Positions 18,315 to 26,588 of a DNA stretch of 64,000 bases are shown here, piece after piece. Below the pieces are notes generated by a model. The model worked only from the letters and a program-made list of their open reading frames with translations, did not search any database and had not been told where the DNA came from. Each line of letters starts with the position of its first letter. The first letter of the stretch is position 1. A program made the translations under genes and the position numbers. The stretch is from Nocardioides hwasunensis (lineage in GTDB: Bacteria > Actinomycetota > Actinomycetes > Propionibacteriales > Nocardioidaceae): the NCBI RefSeq assembly GCF_014779665.1, contig NZ_JACXYY010000001.1:734309-798308 (forward strand). The letters are read 5' to 3'.

Positions 18315-19682
18315 TCAGAGCCGCTCGAAGCCGCGGACGAGCTCCCAGTCGGTGACGGCGGCGTTGTAGGCGGCGAGCTCGATGTCGGCCATGTTGGCGT
18401 AGTGGTCCACGACCTCGTCGCCGAGGGCCGCACGGGCGACCGTGGACGCGTGGAAGCGCTCGCGTGCGTCGCCCATCGTGCCGGGCACGCGCGGCTTGTC
18501 GGAGGCGTACGCGTTGCCGGTGAGCTCCGGCTCGAGCTCGAGGTCGTGCTCGATGCCGTGCAGGCCGCCGGCGATCATCGCGGCCAGCGCGAGGTAGGGG
18601 TTGGCGTCCGCGCCAGGGATCCGGTTCTCCATGCGCGCGCCCGCACCGCGGCCCACGAGCCGCACCGCGCACGTGCGGTTGTCCAGGCCCCAGCCCAGCG
18701 TGGTCGGGGCGAAGGAGCCGTCGGCGAACCGCTTGTAGGAGTTGATGTTGGGCGCGAAGAGCAGCGTGAAGTCGGCCGCCGTCGCCAGCACGCCCGCGAT
18801 GAAGCTGTCGTAGAGCGGCGTACGCGCTCCCGAGTCCTCGTCCCAGAAGACCAGCTCGCCGTCGGCGCCACGCAGGGACAGGTGGATGTGGCACGAGTTG
18901 CCCTCGCGCTGGTTGGGCTTGGCCATGAAGGTCACCGACCTGCCGTGGTGAGCCGCGATCTCCTTGGCCGCGTTCTTGTAGACGACGTGGTTGTCGGCGG
19001 TGGTGAGGGCATCGTTGAAGAGGAAGCCGATCTCGTGCTGGCCGAAGTTGCACTCGCCCTTGGCGCCCTCGACGTCGAGCCCGGCGGCGTACATGTGGTT
19101 GCGGACGTCGCGCAGGAAGGGCTCGACGCGCGTCGTGCCCAGGATCGAGTAGTCGACGTTGTACTGGTTGGCCGGCGTGAGGCCGCGGTAGCCCAGGCGG
19201 TGAGCCTCCTCATAGGTGTCGTCGTAGACGACGAACTCGAGCTCGGTCCCGGCGAGGGCGACCAGGTCGCGCTCGGCGAGGCGGTCGAGCTGCGCCTTCA
19301 AGATGGCCCGCGGCGAGGCGACGACTGGGCGGTGGTCGGCCCACTCGAGGTCGCACTGGACCATCACGGTGGCCGGGAGCCAGGGGAGGAGTCGGATGGT
19401 CTGCTCGTCCATGACGAGCTCCATGTCGCCGTAGCCCTGCTCCCACGACGTCATCGCATATCCGTCGACGGTTTTCATGTCGACGTCGACCGCCAGGAGG
19501 TAGTTGCAGCCCTCGGTGCCGTGGCCGACGACGTGGTCCAGGAAGTAGCGGCCGTGCAGCCGCTTGCCCTGCAGGCGGCCCTGCATGTCGGTGAACGCGA
19601 GGACGACGGTGTCGACGTCGCCGGCGTCGATGCGCTGGCGGAGCGCCTCCATGGTGAGGTGGCGGTCGTTGCGTGTGCTCAC
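18315..19682 (-). CDS. glutamine synthetase family protein (gamma-glutamyl-amine ligase type)
   Basis: ATP-dependent ligase of the glutamine synthetase fold, 455 aa. An N-terminal beta-grasp part (FTDMQGRLQGKRL) is followed by the catalytic domain with AGTELEFVVYDD, KGECNFGQHEIGF, SYKRF and ENRIPGADANPYLALAAM. These match the PuuA/GlnA4-type branch that glutamylates amines rather than ammonium. GTG start at 19682 with GGAG seven bases upstream. Neighbours (aldehyde dehydrogenase, SDR, gamma-glutamyl hydrolase, FadR regulator, divergent permease) support an amine catabolic role over nitrogen assimilation. The related Streptomyces GlnA4 acts on ethanolamine, from memory; the amine used here is not known. 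Confidence 0.9.
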   Translation of the reverse strand: MSTRNDRHLTMEALRQRIDAGDVDTVVLAFTDMQGRLQGKRLHGRYFLDHVVGHGTEGCNYLLAVDVDMKTVDGYAMTSWEQGYGDMELVMDEQTIRLLPWLPATVMVQCDLEWADHRPVVASPRAILKAQLDRLAERDLVALAGTELEFVVYDDTYEEAHRLGYRGLTPANQYNVDYSILGTTRVEPFLRDVRNHMYAAGLDVEGAKGECNFGQHEIGFLFNDALTTADNHVVYKNAAKEIAAHHGRSVTFMAKPNQREGNSCHIHLSLRGADGELVFWDEDSGARTPLYDSFIAGVLATAADFTLLFAPNINSYKRFADGSFAPTTLGWGLDNRTCAVRLVGRGAGARMENRIPGADANPYLALAAMIAGGLHGIEHDLELEPELTGNAYASDKPRVPGTMGDARERFHASTVARAALGDEVVDHYANMADIELAAYNAAVTDWELVRGFERL

Positions 19683-19726
19683 GTGGTCTCCGTCTCGCTG
19701 GCAGTTCGTGGGTCTGGTCGGGCGGG

Positions 19727-20461
19727 TCAGACGAGCAGGCCGCGCAGGAGCGCGGCGGTGTCGTCGCAGTGGTCCTCCATGACCTTCCGCGCGCGTTCGG
19801 GGCGCCCGGCGAGGATGGCGCGGCACACCAGACGGTGCTGGTGGTGGGAGTGGCCGATGTTGGGCTCGAGGGCCGGGATGGCGGCGAGCATCTGGTCCAG
19901 GGTGGACTGCACCGAGGTCACCGCCTCCTGGAGCCGCGCCGACCCGCTCAGGGAGGCGATGGTCAGGTGCAGCCGGGAGTCGGCCTGGCGGTGGGCGCGC
20001 TTGCCCGTGGCGTCGTGGACCGCGGTCTCGGCGGCCGCGAGCTGCTCGCGGTCGGCGTCCGTGAGCTCGTGGCTGGCGGCGAGGTGCGCGGCGCCCGGCT
20101 CGGCGACGCGCCGGAACTCCAGTGCGTCGAGCCACTCGGACTTCGTGGCGGCCGAGACCCGGGAGAGTCCACCGGTGAACCGGCCGCGCGCCTGCGACGT
20201 CACGGTCGACCCGCCACCGCGCCCGCGCCGTGTCTCGACCAGACCTGCCTGCCGCAGCGCGGCGATCGCCTCGCGCAGGGTCGCGCGACTCACGCCCAGT
20301 CGCTCGGCGAGCTCGCGCTCGGGAGGGAGCAGGCTGCCGACGGGATAGACCCCGAGCCGGATCGCCGTCGCGAGCTGCTCGACGCACCCCTCGAACGCGT
20401 GGTGCCCACGCACCGGTCGCAGCACGGCAGCCGTGAGGTGCTCGTGCGGCTGCGCGGTCAT
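19727..20461 (-). CDS. FadR/GntR-family transcriptional regulator
   Basis: Regulator of 244 aa. The winged helix is near residues 22-90 (GSLLPPERELAERLGVSRATLREAIAALRQAGLV) and the FCD all-helical effector domain occupies about 110-235 (EFRRVAEPGAAHLAA, RLHLTIASLSG with the metal-binding His spacing, HHQHRLVCRAI). It is the first gene of the minus-strand catabolic run, 44 bp ahead of the GS-like gene, and divergent from the permease with 141 bp between. It likely senses the amine or a derivative and represses both directions. Confidence 0.92.
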   Translation of the reverse strand: MTAQPHEHLTAAVLRPVRGHHAFEGCVEQLATAIRLGVYPVGSLLPPERELAERLGVSRATLREAIAALRQAGLVETRRGRGGGSTVTSQARGRFTGGLSRVSAATKSEWLDALEFRRVAEPGAAHLAASHELTDADREQLAAAETAVHDATGKRAHRQADSRLHLTIASLSGSARLQEAVTSVQSTLDQMLAAIPALEPNIGHSHHQHRLVCRAILAGRPERARKVMEDHCDDTAALLRGLLV

Positions 20462-20495
20462 GTGAGCAGTGTCGCAGGTTCACCGAACAGGTCAA

Positions 20496-20513
20496 TGGTC
20501 GGAGTTCATACCA
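20496..20513. promoter_or_regulatory. candidate FadR-type operator
   Basis: The AT-richer divergent region contains TGGT (20496-20499) and ACCA (20510-20513) as a dyad, within CAATGGTC and ATACCAATTTG. GGAGTTC is also repeated directly at 20501 and 20521, exactly two helical turns apart. Either could bind the adjacent FadR-family dimer. No consensus for this regulator is known to me. Confidence 0.4.
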
Positions 20514-20539
20514 ATTTGCCGGAGTTCTGGCCCGAAGTA

Positions 20540-20568
20540 TTCACAAGGCGTTCCGCCAGGTCTAGGTT
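20540..20568 (+). promoter_or_regulatory. sigma-70-type promoter of the permease gene
   Basis: -35 TTCACA (20540-20545) and -10 TAGGTT (20563-20568) separated by exactly 17 bp, giving a start about 28 nt upstream of the permease ATG. The candidate FadR operators lie just upstream of the -35, so control by activation or looping is as possible as simple blocking. Confidence 0.55.
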
Positions 20569-20602
20569 GCCGATCACCCACTGACGCCGCGAGAGGTGCG
20601 AC

Positions 20603-22174
20603 ATGTCTGCTGAGCCCGCTGCCGAGCGCCACCTGAGCGAGGACGAGGAGCACCTGGCCAAGCTCGGCTACAAGCAGGAGCTCGCCCGCTCCTGGTCCGG
20701 CTTCTCCAACTTCGCCATCTCGTTCTCGATCATCTCGATCCTCGCCGGCTGCCTCACCACCTACGGCGCCGGCATCGCCAACGGCGGCCCGGTCTCGATC
20801 TCCTGGTCGTGGCCGATCATCTCGGTCTTCATCCTGATCATCGGCTTCACGATGTCCGAGCTGGTCTCGGCCATGCCGACCTCGGGCGGCATCTACTACT
20901 GGGCCTCCAAGCTCGGCGGCCCGGCGGCCGGCTTCTTCACCGGCTGGCTCAACCTGATCGGGCTCATCGCAGTGACCGCCTCCGTCGCCTACGGGTGCGC
21001 GACGTTCTTCGAGCTGACCTTCCTGGCCTGGGGCTGGATGGACGAGTTCTCGCTGAACACGGTCTTCGTGATCTTCCTCGTGATCCTGGTGTTCATCACG
21101 GTGGTCAACATCTTCTCCAGCCACCTGCTGGCCCTGATCAACAACGTCTCCGTGTGGTGGCACGTCGCCGGCGCTGCGTTCCTCGTGCTCGTCCTCGTCA
21201 TCGTCCCGGACGACCACCTGAGCATCTCCCAGGTCTTCACCGACACCTACAACGGCTCCGGCTGGTCCGACGGGTCCACGAGCAACCTGGTGTTCTTCTT
21301 CGCCATCATCCCGTTCGGCTTCATCCTCACCCAGTACACGATCACCGGGTTCGACGCCTCGGTGCACCTGTCCGAGGAGACCCAGGGCGCTGCCAAGACG
21401 GCCGCGCGCGCCATCTGGCAGTCGATCTTCTACTCCGCCATCGGCGGCTACGTCCTGCTGCTCGCGGTGACCTTCGCGATCCCGAAGGTCGACGGGGTGC
21501 CCGACTACGCCAGCATCCCGGCCGGCGGCGTGGCGTACGTCTTCGACACCGCGCTCGGATCGACCTGGGGCGGTCTGCTGCTCTTCATCTCGTCCTGCGC
21601 GCAGCTCTTCTGCGCGACCGCCTGCCTGACCTCCACGTCGCGGATGATGTTTGCCTTCAGCCGTGACCGCGCAGTGCCCGGATCACGGTTGTGGTCCAAG
21701 GTCAACGCCCAGCGCACCCCGGCCAACGCCGTCATCTTCGCCGCGGTCCTCGGCGCCCTCATCACGCTTCCCGCGCTGAAGTCGGTCAACGGCATCCCGA
21801 CCGCCTTCTACGCCGTCACCTCGGTCTCGGTCATCGGCCTCTACTTCTCCTTCGCCGTCCCGATCTTCCTGCGCTGGCGCGCCGGCGACTCGTTCGAGGT
21901 CGGCAGCTGGAACAACGGCAGCAAGTACAAGTGGATGAACCTCGTCGCCACGATCGAGATCGTCGTCGTCGGCATCATGTTGATGCTCCCGACCTCACCC
22001 TTCGGTGCGCCGTGGCGCGACGAGTTCGACTGGGCGGCCGTGAACTACGCGCCGTTCATGGTGCTCGGCGTGCTGGTCCTGCTGGCTGTCTGGTGGGCGG
22101 CCTCGGCCAGGCACTGGTTCAAGGGACCCGTGCAGACCATCGACCAGGCGGTCGTGGAGGCCTTCGACGAGTGA
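20603..22174 (+). CDS. amino acid/polyamine/organocation (APC) permease
   Basis: Polytopic transporter of 523 aa with about 12 predicted helices. The first helix carries the family signature SIISILAGCLTTYGAGIANG, followed by MPTSGGIYYWASKLGG and the loop TGFDASVHLSEETQGAAK, which are typical of the amino acid and GABA/polyamine permease branch. ATG at 20603 follows a GAGAGG ribosome-binding site. Divergent from the FadR regulator and GS-like ligase, so it likely imports the amine or amino acid that the neighbouring enzymes break down. A glutaminase gene follows 41 bp later. Confidence 0.93.
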   Translation: MSAEPAAERHLSEDEEHLAKLGYKQELARSWSGFSNFAISFSIISILAGCLTTYGAGIANGGPVSISWSWPIISVFILIIGFTMSELVSAMPTSGGIYYWASKLGGPAAGFFTGWLNLIGLIAVTASVAYGCATFFELTFLAWGWMDEFSLNTVFVIFLVILVFITVVNIFSSHLLALINNVSVWWHVAGAAFLVLVLVIVPDDHLSISQVFTDTYNGSGWSDGSTSNLVFFFAIIPFGFILTQYTITGFDASVHLSEETQGAAKTAARAIWQSIFYSAIGGYVLLLAVTFAIPKVDGVPDYASIPAGGVAYVFDTALGSTWGGLLLFISSCAQLFCATACLTSTSRMMFAFSRDRAVPGSRLWSKVNAQRTPANAVIFAAVLGALITLPALKSVNGIPTAFYAVTSVSVIGLYFSFAVPIFLRWRAGDSFEVGSWNNGSKYKWMNLVATIEIVVVGIMLMLPTSPFGAPWRDEFDWAAVNYAPFMVLGVLVLLAVWWAASARHWFKGPVQTIDQAVVEAFDE

Positions 22175-22215
22175 CGCCGGCCCGGCGACGGGGAGGTCGT
22201 CCGTAGGGTGCATGC

Positions 22216-23145
22216 GTGCCGCACCATCTCGATGACCTGACCTCTGCGCTGGCCGCCGAGCGCGAGCGCCTGCTCCCGGACACCTCGGGGACGATCCACG
22301 ACCAGCGGCTGGACGACGGCGGCGAGCGCTGCTTCGCCTTGGCGACGACGACGGTCGACGGGCGGCTCAGCCACACGCAGGACGCCGATGTCGGCTTCCC
22401 CATCCAGTCCGTCGTCAAGCCGTGGATCTACGGCGTGGCGCTCCTCGACCACGGGGACGGCGTGCACGACCTCGTGGGCGTCGAGCCGACCGGTGAGCCC
22501 TTCGACGCGGTGGTGCTGGAGGAGGGGACCGGCCGGCCACCCAACCCGATGGTGAACGCCGGTGCGCTGCTGACGTCGTCGCTCGTCGCGGGACGCGGTG
22601 TGGACGAGCGCGTCGCCCGGGTGCTCGAGGTCTGCTCCGGCGCCGCGGGTCGCGCGCTGTCGGTGGACGAGGGCGTCGTGGCGACCGAGCTCGAGCAGGG
22701 GGACCGCAACCGGGCCCTCGGCTTCCTGATGCGGGCCGGTGGAACCATGTCCTGCTCGGTGGAGGACGCGCTGGAGGTGCTGGCGCGGTGCTGCGCGATC
22801 ACGGTCACCGCTGCCGACCTGGCCACGATGGCCGGCACCCTGGCGACGTGGGGCGTGCGCCCCGGCTCGTCGGAGCGGGTGCTGCCCCAGAGCGTGGTCA
22901 CCGACGTGCTCAGCGTGATGGCGACCTGTGGCATGTACGACGGCAGTGGCAGGTGGGTCCACCGCGCCGGGCTGCCGGCGAAGTCCGGCGTCTCGGGGGG
23001 CGTGATGGCCGTGGCGCCCGGGATCCTGGGCCTGGGCTCGTACAGCCCGCCCCTCGACGACCACGGCAACAGCGTGCGCGGCCTGCGCGCGGGCGAGCAG
23101 CTGTCGGTGTCGTGGGGGCTGCACCCGTTCGGCCCGCCCCGGTAG
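22216..23145 (+). CDS. glsA: glutaminase
   Basis: Serine-dependent glutaminase of 309 aa that hydrolyses glutamine to glutamate and ammonia. The beta-lactamase-like fold shows FPIQSVVKPWIYGVAL (with the Ser-x-x-Lys pair), NPMVNAGALLTSSL, GGTMSCSVEDALEVL and CGMYDGSGRWVHRAGLPAKS before the VSGGVMAVAPG segment. GTG start, with TAGGGT 6 nt upstream, suggests its own leaderless transcript besides any readthrough from the permease. Next to a glutamate-consuming amine ligase it could supply glutamate, or the permease could bring in glutamine. Convergent with the Mrp operon. Confidence 0.94.
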   Translation: MPHHLDDLTSALAAERERLLPDTSGTIHDQRLDDGGERCFALATTTVDGRLSHTQDADVGFPIQSVVKPWIYGVALLDHGDGVHDLVGVEPTGEPFDAVVLEEGTGRPPNPMVNAGALLTSSLVAGRGVDERVARVLEVCSGAAGRALSVDEGVVATELEQGDRNRALGFLMRAGGTMSCSVEDALEVLARCCAITVTAADLATMAGTLATWGVRPGSSERVLPQSVVTDVLSVMATCGMYDGSGRWVHRAGLPAKSGVSGGVMAVAPGILGLGSYSPPLDDHGNSVRGLRAGEQLSVSWGLHPFGPPR

Positions 23146-23169
23146 CACCGGCGTGCGGCGGCAGCAGGG

Positions 23170-23535
23170 TCAGGGAGCGCCGCGCGGCTCGTCCTGGGCG
23201 GGCTCGGAGCTGAGCTCGTCGATGACCAGCAGGTCGTGACGGACCTGGCCGGCACGGAACGACGCGCGACCGACCATGTGGCTGGCCACGATGCTGGTCG
23301 CCATCTGCAGCAGGACGATGAGCACCAGGACACCGACGACCGAGAGGTCGCGCAGCCGCAGCCCCACGCCGGCCATCACCAGCACGGTGCCGAGCACCTG
23401 CGGCTTCGTGGCGGCGTGCATCCGGCTGAGCAGGTCGGGCATCCGCACCACGCCGATGGCGGCGATGAGCGCGAGGAGCGCGCCGAGGAGGATGCACGCG
23501 GCCGCGACGACGTCGGCGACGCCGGTCCAGGTCAT
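23170..23535 (-). CDS. mnhG: Mrp Na+/H+ antiporter subunit G
   Basis: Small membrane subunit of 121 aa with three helices (about 8-28, 44-60 and 64-84), including RMPDLLSRMHAATKPQVLGT, the strongest MnhG/PhaG signature. The C-terminal tail is cytoplasmic and acidic. Its ATG overlaps the mnhF stop by 4 bp. It ends the Mrp operon and its stop is 24 bp from the end of the convergent glutaminase gene. Confidence 0.95.
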   Translation of the reverse strand: MTWTGVADVVAAACILLGALLALIAAIGVVRMPDLLSRMHAATKPQVLGTVLVMAGVGLRLRDLSVVGVLVLIVLLQMATSIVASHMVGRASFRAGQVRHDLLVIDELSSEPAQDEPRGAP

Positions 23536-23840
23536 CGCAGGTCCCCCTCGATCTGCTCGTCCGGGCGACTGTCGGCATCGACGTCCTCGCTGCGACTGGC
23601 ATAGCGCGCGACGCTGACAGCGCCGACCATGCCGAAGGCGGCCAGCACCACCAGGACGGGAAGCGCGTAGGTCACCCGCGTGTGGGCGATCAGCAGGCCG
23701 ATGGTGGACACCGTGACGGCCACGAGCACGTCGAGCGCGACGCTGCGGTCGAGGATGGTCGGTCCCAGCGTCATGCGCACCAGCAGCAGCGCGGCTGCGA
23801 CCAGCAGCATGGCTGCGGCGATCACGAGCACGATGGTCAT
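23532..23840 (-). CDS. mnhF: Mrp Na+/H+ antiporter subunit F
   Basis: Subunit of 102 aa with three helices. The family segment RMTLGPTILDRSVALDVLVA appears near residues 22-41, followed by TIGLLIAHTRVTYALPVLVVLA. ATG at 23840 overlaps the end of mnhE by 4 bp and the stop overlaps mnhG by 4 bp. The acidic C-terminus (SEDVDADSRPDEQIEGD) is longer than in Bacillus MrpF. Confidence 0.93.
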   Translation of the reverse strand: MTIVLVIAAAMLLVAAALLLVRMTLGPTILDRSVALDVLVAVTVSTIGLLIAHTRVTYALPVLVVLAAFGMVGAVSVARYASRSEDVDADSRPDEQIEGDLR

Positions 23841-24400
23841 GACGCCTCCTCCTGCCCGGTCGCTCGGGCGGGAAAGGCCCGCAGCAGCCGCTGCTCGAGC
23901 GCGAGCGCCTCCTGGCGGAAGCGCTCGACCGCCTCCTCGTCGCGTACGTCGATGACGTGCAGGAAGAGCGTGTGGGTCGAACGCCGCGCCTCGACGACGA
24001 CCGAGCCGGGCACCAGCGAGAGCATGGAGGCCACCAGCGTCATCATGAGGTCGGAGGACGACTCGAGGTCGACCGCGACGACTGCGTTGCTCACCTGACG
24101 GCGCCGCAGGACCACCGAGGACACCTCGACGCTGGCGCGGACCACGTCGACGATGAAGCGCCCCACGAGCGCGACGAGTGCGAGCGGGCGGACCCGGAAG
24201 CTCAGGTGGAGCGGAGGCAGCGGGAACACCAGGCACACCATCACCGCGACGAGCACCCCGCCCACCAGCAGCAGGGGAGTGACGTCGCCCCACAGGGCGA
24301 GCCACACCAGCGTCAGGCCCGCGACGGCAGGGGGCTGGACCGCGCGGTGACGCGCGGGTCGGGTGGTCCCGTCGCGACGGGTGTGGAGCACCGGGCTCAT
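23837..24400 (-). CDS. mnhE: Mrp Na+/H+ antiporter subunit E
   Basis: Subunit of 187 aa. Basic N-terminus, two hydrophobic hairpins near residues 24-60, then the family core RFIVDVVRASVEVSSVVLRR, followed by a cytoplasmic domain containing DLMMTLVASMLSLVPGSVVVE and TLFLHVIDV, as in MnhE/PhaE. Coupled on both sides by 4-bp overlaps. Essential in the characterised Mrp complexes for assembly. Confidence 0.93.
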   Translation of the reverse strand: MSPVLHTRRDGTTRPARHRAVQPPAVAGLTLVWLALWGDVTPLLLVGGVLVAVMVCLVFPLPPLHLSFRVRPLALVALVGRFIVDVVRASVEVSSVVLRRRQVSNAVVAVDLESSSDLMMTLVASMLSLVPGSVVVEARRSTHTLFLHVIDVRDEEAVERFRQEALALEQRLLRAFPARATGQEEAS

Positions 24401-26091
24401 CGAGCCTCCCCGGTGAGGACGGACGACACGTAGGTGTCGCGCTGGTGGAGGTCGCGGGCGGCGCGCTCGCTGAGACCGTAGAGCGGGCCGGCGACGACGG
24501 TGAGCAGCACGCTCAGCGTGACGAGCCCGGCGGCTGGCACCAGCATCCCGGCGGGAGAGTGCCGGTTGTCCTCCCCGGCCTCGATGAGGGTGTGGAAGTC
24601 ACGGTCGGGCAGGTCGTCGTTGCCGAGACGACGCGCCTCCTCGATGTCGTTCTTGGTGATCGTGCCGGCCGAGGTGTGGACGTGCCCGCGGTGCTGGTGC
24701 GTGCCGTCGTCGCTGCCGTGACCGGGGGCGGGATCCGCAGCGTCACTGATGGCCTCCAAGGCCTCGTGCGCCTCCTCCGGCGTACGCCAGAAGGCGACCG
24801 CCCACGTCTTCGCGACGGCGTAGAGGGTGAGGAGGCTGGTGACCGCACCACCGGCGACCACCGTCCACGGCAGCCACCCGCCGTCGGCCTGGGCCGCCTG
24901 GAAGAGGCCGACCTTGCCGATGAAGCCGGAGAAGGGCGGGATGCCGGCGAGGTTCATCGCGGGGACGAAGAACAGCACCGCCAACAGGGGAGCGAGCCGG
25001 GCCAGGCCGCCGATCCGCATCAGGGCGGTGCTGCCCGCGCGGCGCTCGACCAGACCGAGCACGAGGAAGAGCGCGGTCTGGATGGTGATGTGGTGCACGA
25101 CGTAGAAGATCGTGCCGGCAGTGCCCAGCCGGCTGCCCAGCGCGATGCCGAGGATGAGGTAGCCGATGTGGCTGACCAGCGTGAAGGACAGCATCCGCTT
25201 GATGTCGGACTGGGCGACGGCGCCCAGGATGCCGATGAGCATCGTGAGCAGCGCCGTCCACAGGAGGAGGTCGCTCAGTGGGCTGTCGGGGAACAGCAGG
25301 GTCTGGGTGCGCAGGATGGCGTAGACGCCCACCTTGGTCAGCAGGCCGGCGAACACCGCAGTGACCGGCGCCGGTGCCGTGGGATAGCTGTCGGGCAGCC
25401 AGAACGACAGCGGGAACACCGCGGCCTTGATCGCGAACGTCGTCAGCAGCAGGAGCTGGATCATCAGCGAGACGTGGTCGGGCAGCTCGGCGAGGCGCTC
25501 GGCGAGGTGGGCGAGCGTCAGCGTGCCGGTGGCGGCGTAGGTGACCGCGATGCTGATGAGGAAGAGGGTGGAGGAGAGCAGGTTGACCAGCACGTAGATG
25601 GTGCCGGCCCGGATCCTGGTCGCCGTGCCCCCGAGGGTCAGCAGGACGTAGCTGGCGAAGAGCAGCATCTCGAAGCTGACGAAGAGGTTGAACAGGTCGC
25701 CGGCGAGGAACGCGTTGGACACACCGGCCACGAGCACGAGGAAGGTCGGGTGGTAGATCGAGATCGGTGCGCCCTCCTCGTCCTCGGTCATGCCCTGCCC
25801 GACGGAGTAGGCGAGGACCGCCAGCGTGACCACCGCGCTGACGACCAGCATCAGGGCCGCCAGCCGGTCCGCGACGAGCACGATGCCCAGCGTCTCGGAC
25901 CACGCGCCGATCCAGACCGTCTGCGGACCGTGCCGGTCCGCCTGGACGAGCAGCGCGGAGGAGATGACCACGACGGCGGTCAAGACGCCGAGGCTGAGCC
26001 AACGCTGGATCCGCGGGTGGTGCAGGAGCGCGAGCGAGACGCCGGCAGCCAGGATCGGCAGCACCACGGGAAGGGGGACGAGCGCGTTCAC
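24397..26091 (-). CDS. mnhD: Mrp Na+/H+ antiporter subunit D, with His-rich insert
   Basis: Antiporter subunit of 564 aa homologous to complex I NuoN/NuoM, with about 14 helices. The proton-channel segments show FVSFEMLLFASYVLLTLGG (with the conserved Glu), KAAVFPLSFWLPDSYPTAPAPV and SHIGYLILG. Between the last two helices, about residues 440-520, is a long hydrophilic insert containing a cluster of six histidines (HGSDDGTHQHRGHVH; encoded around 24670-24720) that is not part of the core fold. The gene overlaps mnhC and mnhE by 4 bp each. The insert could bind a metal or regulate the pump in response to pH; this is inference. Confidence 0.94.
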   Translation of the reverse strand: MNALVPLPVVLPILAAGVSLALLHHPRIQRWLSLGVLTAVVVISSALLVQADRHGPQTVWIGAWSETLGIVLVADRLAALMLVVSAVVTLAVLAYSVGQGMTEDEEGAPISIYHPTFLVLVAGVSNAFLAGDLFNLFVSFEMLLFASYVLLTLGGTATRIRAGTIYVLVNLLSSTLFLISIAVTYAATGTLTLAHLAERLAELPDHVSLMIQLLLLTTFAIKAAVFPLSFWLPDSYPTAPAPVTAVFAGLLTKVGVYAILRTQTLLFPDSPLSDLLLWTALLTMLIGILGAVAQSDIKRMLSFTLVSHIGYLILGIALGSRLGTAGTIFYVVHHITIQTALFLVLGLVERRAGSTALMRIGGLARLAPLLAVLFFVPAMNLAGIPPFSGFIGKVGLFQAAQADGGWLPWTVVAGGAVTSLLTLYAVAKTWAVAFWRTPEEAHEALEAISDAADPAPGHGSDDGTHQHRGHVHTSAGTITKNDIEEARRLGNDDLPDRDFHTLIEAGEDNRHSPAGMLVPAAGLVTLSVLLTVVAGPLYGLSERAARDLHQRDTYVSSVLTGEAR

Positions 26092-26588
26092 GACGGCCTC
26101 TCCTGGTTGATCTCGGCCTCGTCGGCCGCCAGCGGGTCGTCGTCCGGACCCTCGCCGGGGTCGCCGCTGGAGTCGTCACCGGGGAAGTCGGACGTGGTGG
26201 CGGCGTAGGCCTCGGACGTGACGTCCCGGCTCGCGAGGTGCCTGATCATGTCGTCCTCGACGTCGTCCTGGACGTCGTCGTGGCCGTTGAGCTGCCAGCT
26301 GCGGTAGGCCATGGCGAGGACGAACGCGGTGGTCGCCAGCATGATCACGATCGCGGTCAGCACCATCGCCTGCGGCAGGGGATCGGAGAGCCCGGAGGTG
26401 TCGCCACCCTTCTCGACGATGGGCGCGCGACCGGCCCGGCCGCCGGCGACGAGGAACGCGATGCTGACGCCGTTGCCGATCATGACCAGCCCGAGCAGCA
26501 CGCGCGTGAGGCTGCGCTCGAGCACGAGGTAGACGCCGCACCCGAGCAGGACGGACGAGGTGAGGACGAGGGTGAGGTTGACGCTCAT
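26088..26588 (-). CDS. mnhC: Mrp Na+/H+ antiporter subunit C
   Basis: NuoK-like subunit of 166 aa. Three helices fill the first 100 residues (LTSSVLLGCGVYLVLERSLTR, GLVMIGNGVSIAFLVAG and QAMVLTAIVIMLATTAFVLA), with DPLPQAMVLTAIVI as the family signature. About 60 extra C-terminal residues are strongly acidic (for example DDVQDDVEDDM and PGEGPDDDPLAADEAE), well beyond the usual 110-115 aa. Coupled by 4-bp overlaps to the A/B and D genes. Confidence 0.94.
   Translation of the reverse strand: MSVNLTLVLTSSVLLGCGVYLVLERSLTRVLLGLVMIGNGVSIAFLVAGGRAGRAPIVEKGGDTSGLSDPLPQAMVLTAIVIMLATTAFVLAMAYRSWQLNGHDDVQDDVEDDMIRHLASRDVTSEAYAATTSDFPGDDSSGDPGEGPDDDPLAADEAEINQERPS

Noticed and set aside
18078..20348. 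Plus-strand ORF of 756 codons opposite the GS-like and FadR genes
   Set aside because: Shadow of two well-supported minus-strand genes; no recognisable fold.
24445..26208. Plus-strand ORF of 587 codons opposite mnhD
   Set aside because: Low-complexity Arg/Gly/Asp sequence antisense to a conserved transporter gene.
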